From: Aralia elata
Lineage: Eukaryota; Streptophyta; Magnoliopsida; Apiales; Araliaceae
Assembly (NCBI GenBank): GCA_034770075.1
Contig: CM068380.1
Location: forward strand, 23,552,638-23,616,637
DNA length: 64,000 nt
Direction of reading: 5' to 3'
Below are positions 22,543 to 35,900 of this stretch, piece by piece. Made by a program: the position numbers and the translations under genes. Below the pieces are notes generated by a model, which did not search any database, had not been told where the DNA came from, and saw only the letters and a list, made by a program, of their open reading frames with translations. Every line of letters starts with the position of its first letter. Position 1 is the stretch's first letter.

Positions 22543-23256
22543 CAACTGTACTGCTGTATAATGTATTCATTCTAGCAATGAGAATTACATGCTTCTTTTC
22601 TTTATTTCTCTGGTTCATTCATGGCTATGGAGAAATTTATAAATATATCATTTACATATTAACTTGAAAAGTATGCTAAATTGCTTGACATTTCAAAAAT
22701 AAAAATTTCATGATTGCAGCACAAAAGTGAATCGAACCGAAAAAATAGGTACCCAATGCATACCGAAGTAACCGAACCGATATCAAAACCGTTATACTCG
22801 TTACGATATTGTTCTTTTGAAATTTTGGGTACGAGTTCGATTTTTTTTTATCATGGTTAACTATCATTTTACTTGTCCTTGTAAACTAGAGTTAGAAGTT
22901 AGTTAACTAGTAAGCACCAAATATATATATATATATATATATATTATCAACTGTACTGATGTATACTGTATTCATTCTAGCAATGAGAATTACATGCTTC
23001 TTTTCTTTATTTCTCTGGTTCATTCATGGCTATGGAGAAATTTATAAATATATCATTTACATATTAACTTGAAAAGTATGCTAAATTGCTTGACATTTCA
23101 AAAATAAAAATTTCATGATTGCAGTACAAAAGTGAATCGAACCGAAAAAATAGGTACCCAATGCATACCGAAGTAACCGAACCGATATCAAAACCGTTAT
23201 ACTCATTACGGTATTGTTCTTTTGAAATTTTGGGTACCAGTTCGATTTTTTTTATC
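22431..23256. repeat. Tandem duplication of a 421-bp unit
   Basis: Unit 1 (22431-22851) and unit 2 (22852-23256) both begin CATGGTTAACTATCATTTTA and end GTTCGATTTTTTTT. They differ at only a handful of bases by eye plus the length of an internal (AT)n run (22501-22540 against 22921-22944). The high identity indicates a recent duplication. No coding potential. Confidence 0.9.
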
Positions 23257-23877
23257 GATGAGAGCCCCTAGTAATGCTAGAGGTCCCAATTTGTTCAGGT
23301 GAGTGATCATCAGAATAAATATATCATGCCTATGGAAGATACTACTACACCTAAACTTCTACAAATATCCAATGGTATCTTCCTGCTAGTTCACTAATGA
23401 TAGGCTAGTTCTAAAGCCACTCTTTGTCTTCTATATTATCATTAAGTTCCCAATAAGAATTGATAAAAGGAATTTATATAGGGCTTACAATGGGTACTAC
23501 CTCTAACTTAAAAATATATCGACCGTAACATAAATTGTATCATATCATGGGATACGTGCAACGCATCATAAGATACGGGCCATACAACTTACTTTCTGTT
23601 GCGCTAGCAATACTGTATCGAATTGCTTCTGTATCGTCTCGTACGATACGTATCGTGTATCTTAAGATTTTGACAACTATGAATGGTACTACCATAGACA
23701 ATTAGACAATGAAATTTAACTATACTTATACATACTAGATGGTAATGATTGTTTTATTTTTTGTTTTTTCCTGCTGTAATGTTCATCCTAATAAACATAT
23801 ACTCCATCTTGATTACAAGTTTACAACTTCTATCGAGTCTAAGAATGTATTTAATAGTCACACACCATCTGTTTCCA
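23257..23877. other. 3' flank of the NTF2-like gene
   Basis: Presumed 3' untranslated region and downstream DNA of the minus-strand gene. No clear plant poly(A) signal could be singled out among several AT-rich candidates. A GATACG-rich patch at 23540-23660 has repeated 'tatcgtat/gatacgt' words; no element was recognised. Confidence 0.4.
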
Positions 23878-23940
23878 TCAGAAGCGTTCTGCTAACTGTG
23901 GAAACTGCTGCAGCAGCCAAGTAACTCCTCTGATAATGAC
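23878..23940 (-). CDS. Exon 5 (last) of the NTF2/SnoaL-like gene
   Basis: 63 nt after acceptor ATATACAG. Encodes VIIRGVTWLLQQFPQLAERF and the stop TGA (23880-23878). The C-terminal WLLQQFPQLA block is typical for the family as I recall it. Confidence 0.85.
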   Translation of the reverse strand, partial: VIIRGVTWLLQQFPQLAERF

Positions 23941-26900
23941 CTGTATATTCAGGAAGTTTTACAATATTATTTTTTTTATATGTGCGCGCATACGTGTGTT
24001 GGTGTGTTTCCGTAATTACCCAAAAAAGGGAAACACTACAACCCTAAAACGGAATGACAGAGTGATGTGGTCGAGTATTTCCTATGCATAGATGTAAATG
24101 ACCTTGGTACTATCATGGAATAAAAAATTAGAAGACATACCAGAGCTGCCTCTCCAGGCTTGATAGCAGGTTCCACGATGTCTCGCCCATATCTGTTTTG
24201 AAAGTTGAGATTAATCAGCAATAGCAAGCAATACATATCAGGAAAATCTTTGACATGATGATCCAGACAAACATAATTTGAAACTTATCCTCGTCTATTG
24301 ACCAAAACACCAAAACTAAAACATAACTTGTGTCTACGCAAAATATTTAAAATAGAAAACCTTTAGTGAGATGCGAGCAGAGAAAATGTGAAGCTCATTT
24401 GTGTTTCACTTTCCGCAACTGTTTATCCTTATTTCCAATATAAACCATCCAATCAAAAGGCAGATTGGCAGATCAGCAGATTAAATTACTGGAAGGATAG
24501 TACAAATCCTTAAGAATAATTGCAAATATAGTCGTATAGTTTGGCGGAAAAATATAACAGGTGCAAAAGAAGAAGAGGTACTGTTACATGATCAATAAAC
24601 AAGCAATGCCATATCGAGCGAAAGTTTCAAATTCTAATTCAGCAACTTCTAGGTTACATGTACAAACTGAAAGCTCAGTCAAATTAAAATTTGCACAAGT
24701 TCACTTGAAAAAATTGGGAACTATATCTCAGTCACGAAATAACCCACCAGTAGATCAGTACTCATCCTTGAAAATTTCAGTTTATTGACGATCTAGGTGA
24801 ACTTCTTTGCAGAAAAGATTTTATCAATTGCCCGTGAATTTTGTTTTAGAGCAGTTAATGTGTGCTAAAGCTTGAGTTACATTGTTGGGCCCATTCTCTT
24901 AGATCCTAAGGTATTAGAGAACCGACTTGAATTTAGTTTCCTCGTGAAATTGTTAATACACTTGCAATCTGTTTGGTTTGTGTTTTATGATGCACCATGG
25001 TTTGTCTTTCTATGTGAGAGCCATATAGCACGAACAAAATTGATAACTCGGTTCTAACACCATAATTCTTAAGCTTTTACAGCAATTGGTACCTTGATAA
25101 AGGGGGGCACACAAAACACAAGCAATTGAGTCTTGAAGAAACTGTCTTTATTCTCTCATTTCACCTTTTTTTTTTAAAAAAATCTTAATATTTCTGAGCA
25201 ATCACTATTTTGATATGTTAAGGTCAATTTCCTATGCTAGTATTCCATCAATTCATATTCTGTACTTTTATCAAAATGCGATAAGGAAACAACTGAGTGC
25301 CCTTTGCTAAGAACAAGAAACGCAATAGTAAGTAATCATCCTGCGAAGCTTAAGAAAGTAATGCAATAGTAATATATTGCATAGGATTACTACTGAAGGA
25401 AATAGAAAGGAGAAAGAACGTTATTCTAGATGCACACGGATGAATTAATATTCTTCTTCATGCAAAGAGGATTTATGAAAAAGACATTAAAAGCAGTGAA
25501 AAATTGAACCTCATCCACCCATGTGTCTTCCCAAAGATGAATATGATGTCCCGCCTCAACTGCATATCTCAAATGAATATGAAACCTTGGGAAATAAATT
25601 TTCAAGGACTCGCATGAGTGACATAGATGCCAGGTTTCGTATACCGCGTATTCATTTGCATACCGAATTTGCTCTTGATTACCAATATGCCAAAAGGAGT
25701 TAGGTACAAAGAAAATCTCCAGAGCCATTAAACCACCAAAGCTACATTTTTAAGAACCAAGTTACCAAACCCTAAATCTCCCTCTTACTTCGACATACAC
25801 AACTTCTTTGATCCTACCAAATGATCCCTTCATTCATCCTAGACCCTACAAAAGAAAATCCATCATTAACTTCTTTCGGAAATATGTAGCCGTAACCAGT
25901 ATACTAATAGAGACAATAACAAAGGAGAATACTAGCCAAACAAGCCTAAATCAAAGTGATCCTACACCCTAAAGAGAAATATGTTCCTTACCACCTCTCA
26001 AGTTGTTGAAATATCCTCTCACTAACTAGATCCCAAAATGCAATAGATGTGGGATTACCACCGAGGGGAAAGCTAAGATAAGGAATGGGAAAGTCCTCAA
26101 TAATACACCAAGACAAAGAGGAATATTGTATAATGACTCCCTGCTTATGGTAAAGGCTTAAAGAATTGTTAACACATTCTTAAATTCTGAAGCCCCTCAA
26201 AAGAGAAAAATGGTATCATCAGCTAATTGAAGATGAGACATGCTCGCTTCCTCTCCGCTCACTACAAATCCCTTCAGTAAAACCTCAACCTCATCTCTCT
26301 TAAGCATTCTACTAAAAAGAAAACCATTTTAGACTTGAAACGACTACTTATTGCAGATGAGACCAACCTCACTAGAATATAAAGAGAGGAATACATGTTT
26401 TCGACGATGTCGTTATGCCCCAATTATCATTCATTTTCAGTATCTTTTGTTTCCTTATTTACAGTTAGAAAGTTGACCCATGATTAGTGGGATTTCATTG
26501 ATTGTAGATTATCCCATGATTACATCCAGGATTAGAGTGGTCTCTTTTAATCAGGGGACAAACTTTAGGGATCAGTTGTATTACTACTCTATATAAACCA
26601 GATCGTATAGTCTCAAACTATCGATCATTTTTTCATTCTCTTTAAACAACATGGTATCAAAGCTAACCATCATGGTTGACTGAAATCACCACCACCACTC
26701 ACAGTAGCACCACTACCATTTTCCCCTCTCCTTTACATCCACTTTCCCCTCTCCTTTACATCACACCACCACCACCACCACCAAAGCCACATAAAACTGG
26801 CATACTAATTTATTTATTTTAATCAAATTCCTCAACAAAAAAAAAAACAATTTCCTTTGTTTCTTTTAGTGAATTCTTTATGTAAATTCACCAAAGGGCT

Positions 26901-29900
26901 TCAATTTTTATGTTATAAAGAATTTCCATCCTTGAGTCGAGACCTTTCTTCTACCAGTAATTATGTCGGGACCCTCGGAAAGCTCAGTTATGTCTATTAA
27001 CTCTGAGATTGGCAGGAAGAATTTAGAAAATCCCATCTTTCCTGCCAGCTCAGTGAAATTCGACGGTAATAATTATCTTCTTTGGTCTCAATCTATGATG
27101 CTTTCTATTACCTTTAGCGATTGTCTTGGATATCTCACAGGAGACAAACCAAGACTGCTACTAGTACCAGTGCTTTTGACAAGATGGACTATTGAGAATT
27201 CCTTGGTAATGTCATATTTGATTAGTCATATGGCATCTACTCAAACCAAGCTTACATGTTTATGAAGACTGCTGCTGAGATTTGGAAAGCCGTGAAAGAT
27301 ACATATTTTGAAGTCGGGAATGATGCTCAATTGTATGAATTGAAGAAGTTGGTGCAGGAGGTGAAGCAACGAAATAAGAGTGTAGCGTACTATTATTCAG
27401 AACTTTGGGGATTTAGCAGGAAATTGATGTTTATGATGATTACTTCACAGATTTGGATGTTGCTGCTACCACCAACATTCAAAAGCGAGAAGATAAGTTT
27501 CGAGTGTATCAATTTTTGATGGGACTTAATCGGGAATATGATTTGATTAGTCAAAATATTCTGCAACGTGATCCTTTCCCAACGCTACAAGCTTACTCTT
27601 GTGTGCACAAAGAGGACAGCAGACAGAAACTTATGTCTCCAATTATTTCGGAGCGTTCTGCACTAGATGTGCACAAAAAGCACACGGCCCACGGTTCTGA
27701 CCTTGGTTCGGCCTGAGCCCAGCCTGGTCAAGGCCTGGACCAATCAAGCCCGGTCTGGAGGCTTTAAAGAGGCCGTTGTTTGAAGAGAAAAGCCCGGCAT
27801 GGCCCGGCCTAGCCAAAAAGCCCGGCATCCGACCTGCGGCTGGGGTCCAGCCTGGTCCGGCGCCTAAGGCATGGCCTAGTAGCACTCTTTCTTAACACTT
27901 AGCAGCCACCAATTACATTCAAGAAACAAGCAAGCAAAACAAATCTTTCATGCTAAACTACATAATATCATAATTACATTGAAGCATCAATCTATTATCC
28001 TATGTAATATTATTTGGATCTAAATTCTTCACATTAACATTAATAAATAACTAATATTTGTACTCAAGTAATGCCCAAATATAAGTTGCTTACTAAAATT
28101 TTAAGCACTCCATTAATTACGTAAAATCATATATGTATTGTTCATTCATTCACTTAAGATTCTGAGAAAAACAAATAATTACAAGAGAACCATATATGGA
28201 CATATCATAGAAACCCTTGCGCTATAGGTGATTGTACCTTCAATGAACATAACTAGTTAGTTTATTTAGTATTTAACATTAAAAGTTAGTTTATCAAATA
28301 TTAATAATAAGTTAGTTTCTTGTAAATACTCTAGTTCTTCATTAAAAAAATTTATTTTTACAAAATTTTATTAGTTTATACTTTATAGTTTTTATTTTTA
28401 ATATTTCATATTTAATATTTAACATTAAAAAAAGGGCTAGACCGTCCGGACTTGACAAGCCTTGGCCTGCAGGCCTAAATAGGCCACGTTTGTTATGACA
28501 AAGTCTGGTCTTGCCTACTAGGCCATACCAGACCAAAAGTCAAGGTCTGGCCTGGTCAACGCCCAAGGCCTGCCAAACCCAGGCCGGGCCAGGTCAGGCC
28601 AGGCCGACCTGTTATGCATGCATATTCTGCACTTGTTACTACATTTGCTGCACCACGTTATTCTCGGTCATTGCACGAAAGACCAAAATGTGATTATTGT
28701 GGGAAGTTAGGTCACACAAGAGAGACCTGCTAGTAGCTTAAAGGAAGGCCACTAGGGCCTTATCCAGCTAAAGGTGGTGGTTGTGCTGGAGGACAATCAC
28801 AAGCGCATGAAGCTGAGATAGCAAGTCCAACTGTTGATGGGGCACCAATAACATCAGCCCCTATTTCAGCCCCTGCCATGTCTTCTAATTTCAATTCTGA
28901 TGGGATGTTCGCCTCCAAAACAGAGTTACAACAGCTTGTCAAGGACATGATTCATATGGGTTCCTCATCTTACTCTCATGTTGCAGCCAGTGCTTCTGCT
29001 ATGTCATCCACACTAGAACCCTCATCCTATTTCTCAGGTACATCTAATTCTTTTCCTCGTTGGATCATTGATTCAAAAGCTACTGATCACATGACCGGTA
29101 CTTCAAGTCTGTCAATTATGTTCCTTGTGTTAGCAAAGATAAAAGTCAAACTTGCAGATGGTTCTCTTTCTTCCATATCTGGAAAGGATTGATTAAACAT
29201 TCAAATCATATGTTCCTTTCCTCTGTCTTACATGTCCCTAATTTTTCAAATAATCTCCTTTTCATCAGTAGTATTACTAAAGATCTTAATTGTAAGGTCG
29301 CATTCTTTCCAACTCATTGCAATTTCCAGGATTCGGAGATAGGGAGGGTGATTGGCAGTGGTAGCTTGCGAGAGGGACTATGCTGGTTAGATGTTTCACC
29401 AGCAGCTCCTATGGAGGCAAACCATGTGGACACCTATACTACTTCTCTTAATGTTCTTCAGAAATGTCACCGCCGCTTAGGGCATCCTCCCTTAAGCACA
29501 TTATCTCTAGTTATTCCTTAAGTTTTTAGAAAATGTAGACATGTTGATTTTTTTTGTGATACATGTGTATTCGCAAAACAAACAAAGAATGTTTACCCAA
29601 CTTCTATTAGTAAAAGTAATGTAATGCACCATTCGATATTATCCATTCTGATGCGTGGGGACCTTCACCAATCATGTCTCTTACTGGCTATAAGTTGTTT
29701 GTTACTTTTATAGATGATTTTAGTAAAGTCAAAAGTGACATTGGTTTATCTGTTAAAACAAAAAAGTGATCTTTTTATTGTTTCAAATTTTTTTATCAAA
29801 TGACTAAAACTCAGTTTAATGCTGCAGTTAAAATTATTAGGTCTGATAATTGTCGAGAATATCTTGTTCATAGCTTTCAAGCCTTTCTTAGTGAGCATGG

Positions 29901-32900
29901 TATTCTTCATCAAACTAGCTGTGTGGATACGCCCGCTCAAAATGGAGTGGCTGAACGGAAGAAGGCATCTTCTTTAAGTTGCTTGTGCACTTCTTTTTCA
30001 GATGGATGTTCCTCCATCTTACTGGAGTGAGGCAGTTCTCACAGCTACATATTTAATAAATTGTATGCCTTCTAGAGTTTTAAATAATAAGAGTCTTGTT
30101 TCAGTTTTAACAAGTCAACATTCCTTCATGTTACCACCCAAAATATTTGGTTGTGTTTATTTTGTAAAAAACCACCAGGCTCATAGTAAGTTAGAACCAA
30201 AGTCTAAACCAACACCAGACCTGAAGTGAAGACTAGGTTCATGAACACCATACTTTTGGAAGCACATAGTTTCACAATATTTTATCAAAGTTGATCTTAA
30301 GCTCTTATGAGTGGAAAAGACGGTCTTTACTAGGAAGGCTGGTACCGATTCAGGAGAACGTGAACAACAAAGCATACCAAAGCATAAACACCGAAACTCT
30401 AAATGCAGTAACATCAGTTAAATTTTATTTGTTGCGTGATAAATGAAGCTTCTCTGATTTATTCGTACATTGATTTATTCCCAGAAACCATATAGCAGAA
30501 GGGCAAAGAAAAACATGCACTTCGAGATTAGCTGCATATTAGCGATAAAAGCACATAAGGCATCTTCAATTAACTTACATTATCTTTCTCTGACCGTTCA
30601 CTACCTCCAACTGATAAAAGCTGCATCCCCTGCTAAAAGGAAAAGGCTTGCCCTTCCATTCTGTTATATCATTCCAATTGTCAGGGGCTTTTCAAGATAC
30701 TAACCAGCAAGCTATTACCTAGTAGCGAAAAAGGGGGGAAAAGGGGTAGGGGAAGTGTATTTATCATCATACCTAGGTGCCATGTAACCCCAACAGCTGT
30801 TGTATCCTCTGTAGATATATAATCAATAACAAACTGTAGATCTCTGCTGATAGAATCATTGAACTTCTCAAAAAATTCTAGGATAGCCTGCAATTTTTAT
30901 TGAAGCTCAACTTTTTTTGTTGACATGAAAAAACTAAGGAAAAAAAAAACAGTAGTTTGTAAATAGAGTAGTGAATTTCTAATATTACAATAACTTTTAA
31001 GTGAATTTGCATATCAACAAAACACAACATTTACATGTTAAGTAGCATGAATATGAGTGCGCGGATATAGGTGCGTCATACGAGGATACGACAATTCACT
31101 AAATGTTAAAAGATGGGTATTCGGGTGCGAGGGAATTCGACACATATTTTATTACTATATATGCATATATTTATGTATATAAATATATACATTCAACAAA
31201 ATACTATTACAAGATAAAAACAACAAACAATATAAGTTTCATGGTACTAAACCTTTGTTTTAGATACTGAAAGACATAAAGAAGAAACATAAAGCTACTA
31301 TTCAGTAGCATTTTGTAACCAAAGAATTCACCTAGAGCTCTCAAAGTAAGAGACTTGAGTATTAGTAAAAACTACTAAGTAGCTAAGTTATATAGTGTTA
31401 AAAGTCGCTAGGCGAACATGGGCGATGGAGGGGGCACCTAGTGCCTAGACGTTTTCCTAGGAGGACTAGACGTTTTCTTAAGCCGTTTTATTTATTTATT
31501 TTTCTATTATACATACTTGTTATACTATACAAAGTATATAGTAAATGTAATTTTTTTAAAATTTTACATGTAAAATTACCCCAAAAAAATCTTTTTAAGG
31601 CTTAAAATATTTATTTAAAGTATTGGAGAACTTCAAAGTAGATGTCTAGTTCTGCCTAGGCGTGGGGCTAGGTGCCCAGCCAAATTGAGGCGGTAGAGGA
31701 CCGCCTAACGCCTAAGCGAGAATTAATCGGAGCTAGGTAGGGATTTTTAGAACAATTATATAAAAACTTCCTCATGTCTCTAGGTATTGAGGAGAACTCA
31801 CATCAAGTCTCCTTTGTACATACTAATAATTCTTTTAAAAAGAAATAAGTTATACTTGTAGCTCATTACACAAGCCTCACGAGTATTTCTGGTACATCAA
31901 AAGTTTATTTGATGGAGATCATATTATAAGAAGCCCAAGACACAATAAGATGCTGGTAGGGTCGCAATGTGATTTTGGCATACTTCACATTGTACCAGAT
32001 GTCACAGTCTTGTTTGACATGAATGACACAATAAGTGATCGCGACTTCAAGCTCCAAATGGTTGGAAAAAAAATTACTTGTTGTGTCAGCCAAAAAAATG
32101 GGGTTAATTTATAAAAAGAAAAGATAATCAACAAAAATGTGTCCAAATCTAGCATATAAAGACAAAACTCTCTAACCCAAAACCAAATGGCAATGGAAAG
32201 AGTTGGCCCTATCATTATATACTATACATATTTTCTTAAGATATTCGATGTGGGACAAAGTTATATATTCTAACAATATATATGACATAATATGTGTGTG
32301 TGTATATGTGTGTGTGCATATATCATATTTACAAGCACTTAAAGATTCAATGTTAAAACCTTTGCCGACACTTGAGGCTTGATTCTTATATTAGAAAAAA
32401 ACTCAATATCAAGGACTGTGTTCATATATTTGAGCATCAAATGGGGATGCCATCCCAAAACACACGCAGTATACGAAAAATCATAGAGAGCTGCCAAACT
32501 ACCTAATTAACGAGATAAATGCCCAAGAAGAAAAACTCAAGTAAAAAGGCTAACCAATGCAACAGAATCAGGGAAGGATTCATTCTGTCAAAAATACATG
32601 CTCAAAACAAAGATATAATATGAACAATTGTGTGCTACTCCTCAATATAACTACAATCCTTTCCTCCAAATAACCCACCACAAACAATGGGATACCGTAG
32701 CCCAATGCTTCCGAATATTCTTGGGGACTCTACCTCCCCACCATGCATCCAACCAGGCCCAGACAGATATCGGCATCACCCAAACCACACGAGAAACATA
32801 AAAGATAAGCTTACAGATCTCTAGCAATCACGCAGTGTTATAACAAATGATCTGTTGACTCCTACTTCACCTTACACATGTAGCAGTTGTTCACCACATG

Positions 32901-35900
32901 CTTGCCCCTCTGCCATAAGCTCTCTTGAGTTTTCAGTTAAAAAGAACTTTATTAGGAAGATTGCTTATCCAAAACAGCACCCAGATAAAAGCTTCCATCG
33001 CCGACGCCAAAAGACACCCTATCCCCAAAGAACATTATACTATAGAGAGATGTATTTGAGAAAATCATTGCACTTTTCTCTGTACAAATACCCCAAAGAA
33101 TATCAAACATCACACATCGCCAAAAAATTCATTCTTTCTTCTTCCAAAATAACTAAACCTAATCTGCAGAAAACTCTTAAGAGAAGAAGAGCAAACCCAA
33201 GCCTCATTAAACAACATAAACAATGAACTCCAAAATATACTACTAAGGAAGAGTGAAGAAAAAGATGATTACGAAACTGATTATGCATACACATAACACA
33301 AATTTCCAGGGACAAAAGCTTATTAAGCTTACATCTTTTTGTGAAAGTCAGTTATGTCACGCCTTTTCAGCACATCAGACCATACAAAAGCCTTGACCAT
33401 TGAATGAACCTTAGCCTTCCACATACAATTATTAAGTTGGACTAAATAACAGGCCGATGACGAAGAAAAAATCGAACATATGGTTGAAGGTGAAATTTTC
33501 CGAGGGACAAAGAACAAAGTCTCCAATCTAGAAGAGGATAGATAAAACATCTTCAGATTCCCTAGCACTAAGTTTATGAAAAAATGGAAATTCCAAGAGA
33601 GTCCACTACAAGATATAACAAGGAAACTCAAGATAAGAATATTATGCAAAGAAGACGAACAAAAAAGTGTAGGAAAACGTAAGTTTCAAAGAAACATCTC
33701 CTAACCAAGGTCCTCCCAAAACCTTATGAGATTTCCATTCCCCAAGTAGTAACTGACTAATGGCAAAAAAGAACTGAATCCTTGACAAATAAACTTTCAA
33801 GGGCTCAGCTGAGTTACTAACCATTCTTTGCCAAAGAGAGTTCGGCTCCAATGTAAAAGGCCAAATCCACTTATCAAAAGAACAAGTTCTCAGACACAAT
33901 TCTCCAATCCTAAAACCCCCTCCTCCCTAGAACGACAAACAACATTCATCAAGCCACCAAATCATTCCTCTCCTTCATCGCACCTTCTTGTATAAACTGT
34001 CTCATATCCCCTCAAGATTGTTTAACCCCTACCTACTGGAAGGTTAAAAAGAGAGAAAAAAAATAGATAGGAATAGTCTCGAGACACAACTAACTACAGT
34101 AATCCTACCACCAAGAGAGAAAAAAACACCCTTCCACCCATCAAGAACCTTCTCAATTCTCGCTACCACCGGATACCAAAACGGCCTTAAACTAAGGTGA
34201 CCCCCTAAAGGCACCCCTAAAAAGGTAATAGGAAACTCCTAGTCCTATATGATGAAAACTACCAATGAAGCATACTCAACGGAATGCTTCTCCAAATTGT
34301 ACCAGCAAAACTGCACCTAGGAACATTAATCTTTAGACTTAATATACATATAAACAATCGAAGAACATTGAGAACATTCTCCAATCCTCGTCAACCCTCC
34401 AAAAGGAACAAAATGGTGTGATCTGCAAAATGAAGATGAGAGACTCTCACCTCCTCTTTACCAACAGGACACCGTTCTATCAACCCCCTCCTCATAACTA
34501 GTGAGCATCCTAAGTAGCACATTAACCAATAAAGGGGTGAAAAATATGGGAATAGGATCACTCTTTAACGCTTGTAACCAAGATTTGGCATCCATGATCC
34601 ATCTATTCTTTCTATGTAGTATATTAATATACTGAGATCAGTGTTGCCTAGATCATGATTTGATGGAGTACGTGAAATGAAATTAAGAACGGAAAACGTC
34701 ACTTTTCATGGCACACTAGGGATAGATTTATTCAAGTCTCTTAGTTGGTACGACATAAATTTATCTGGAACATGTTACGCTAAGATAACTTTCTAAAAAT
34801 ATGTAGTTCAAACTAGTTGATATATAACTGAAATTGGTTGAGTTGTTTTTAAGTGGAGTGTCATAAACGAGATTACGCCGCGCTTACTTGACACGCACTA
34901 GGTGCTTAGTTGGTACATTAGGTGGCATTTCCTAAAATTTTCTTTTACGTATTAGGTTTCAAAAACTCTATGTGGATATAAAAATTGGACATTAGTGTAT
35001 TTGAATTATACTTATTTGTATTTTGACCCCAATGGTGGGTAAAAATACAAATAGGTGAAATTCAAATACACTTATGTCTAATTTTCATGTCCGCCTAGAA
35101 AAGCTCATTAGGTTTTGGATATAGTGTTCTAGATTTACTACGTAATTTTGTACTTGTAAATATCCTAGATATTTTAGCGGATGATTCTAAATACTAGATC
35201 CTAGCCTTCCATTAGATTTGATCTTAACCATTTGTCGTATGCCCAAGCGCTATATAATAGAATTTTCTATCATTTGTAAAACATAAAGCAAAGTTAAAAT
35301 CATACTTATTGTAATAGAAATTTAAGTAAATAGGTAAAAAGAAAAGTTTTGGATAGCCATATTTAATATTTCTAAAACAAAAGTGTACTATGTTTTGAAA
35401 CGTTCGTACCAACCCACTATTTGCTACCGTCAGAGATGTTCTATTATGTGGATACAGTTAAACTAGTGGTAGTATTTTTGTTTGAATTTTTCTTTCCTAG
35501 GCACATCAAGAATACAACTTGTCATAGTTGGCTATATTTATTAATTAATTACATCAACCGCCCCACAACACACCTTAATAATATTTCTTGAAGACCTTTT
35601 GGCTTCCGTTGAATTGTATTTTATGGTAATTCCTATTTTATCTTTATGGCTTCAATTTACTTATCTTCAAAATTTTAACTTTATGATTTTTCCATTAAAA
35701 TTTTAACTTTTAAAAAAATCATAACATAGAATTACTCAACTTCTACGTTTTAAGAGTAATAGAAAAGTAGGTAACTAAATTGAAAACTTACAATAAATAA
35801 ATAAATTATAGGCATATTTGAGCATTCAAATAAATAAATGAAGACAAGACACACATAATGTTTGTTCAATTTTTAACCACACATACAGAAACACCCATAT

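Larger units (their letters stand above)
26396..30228 (+). mobile_element. Ty1/copia element, 3'-truncated (intron 3)
   Basis: Order on the plus strand: 5' LTR, primer-binding site, gag with zinc knuckle, protease, integrase. RT, RNase H and 3' LTR are missing; homology stops at about 30228 in the integrase C-terminal part. A 961-bp hAT-type element splits gag. The element lies antisense to the host gene. Confidence 0.8.

Noticed and set aside
27643..27885. Minus-strand GC-rich open frame as a gene
   Set aside because: It lies in the repetitive subterminal region of the hAT-type element; the Gly/Pro-rich reading is a by-product of GGCC words.
32855..33226. Plus-strand 123-codon frame
   Set aside because: It is opposite to the LINE, whose minus-strand motifs fit a known family in correct order.
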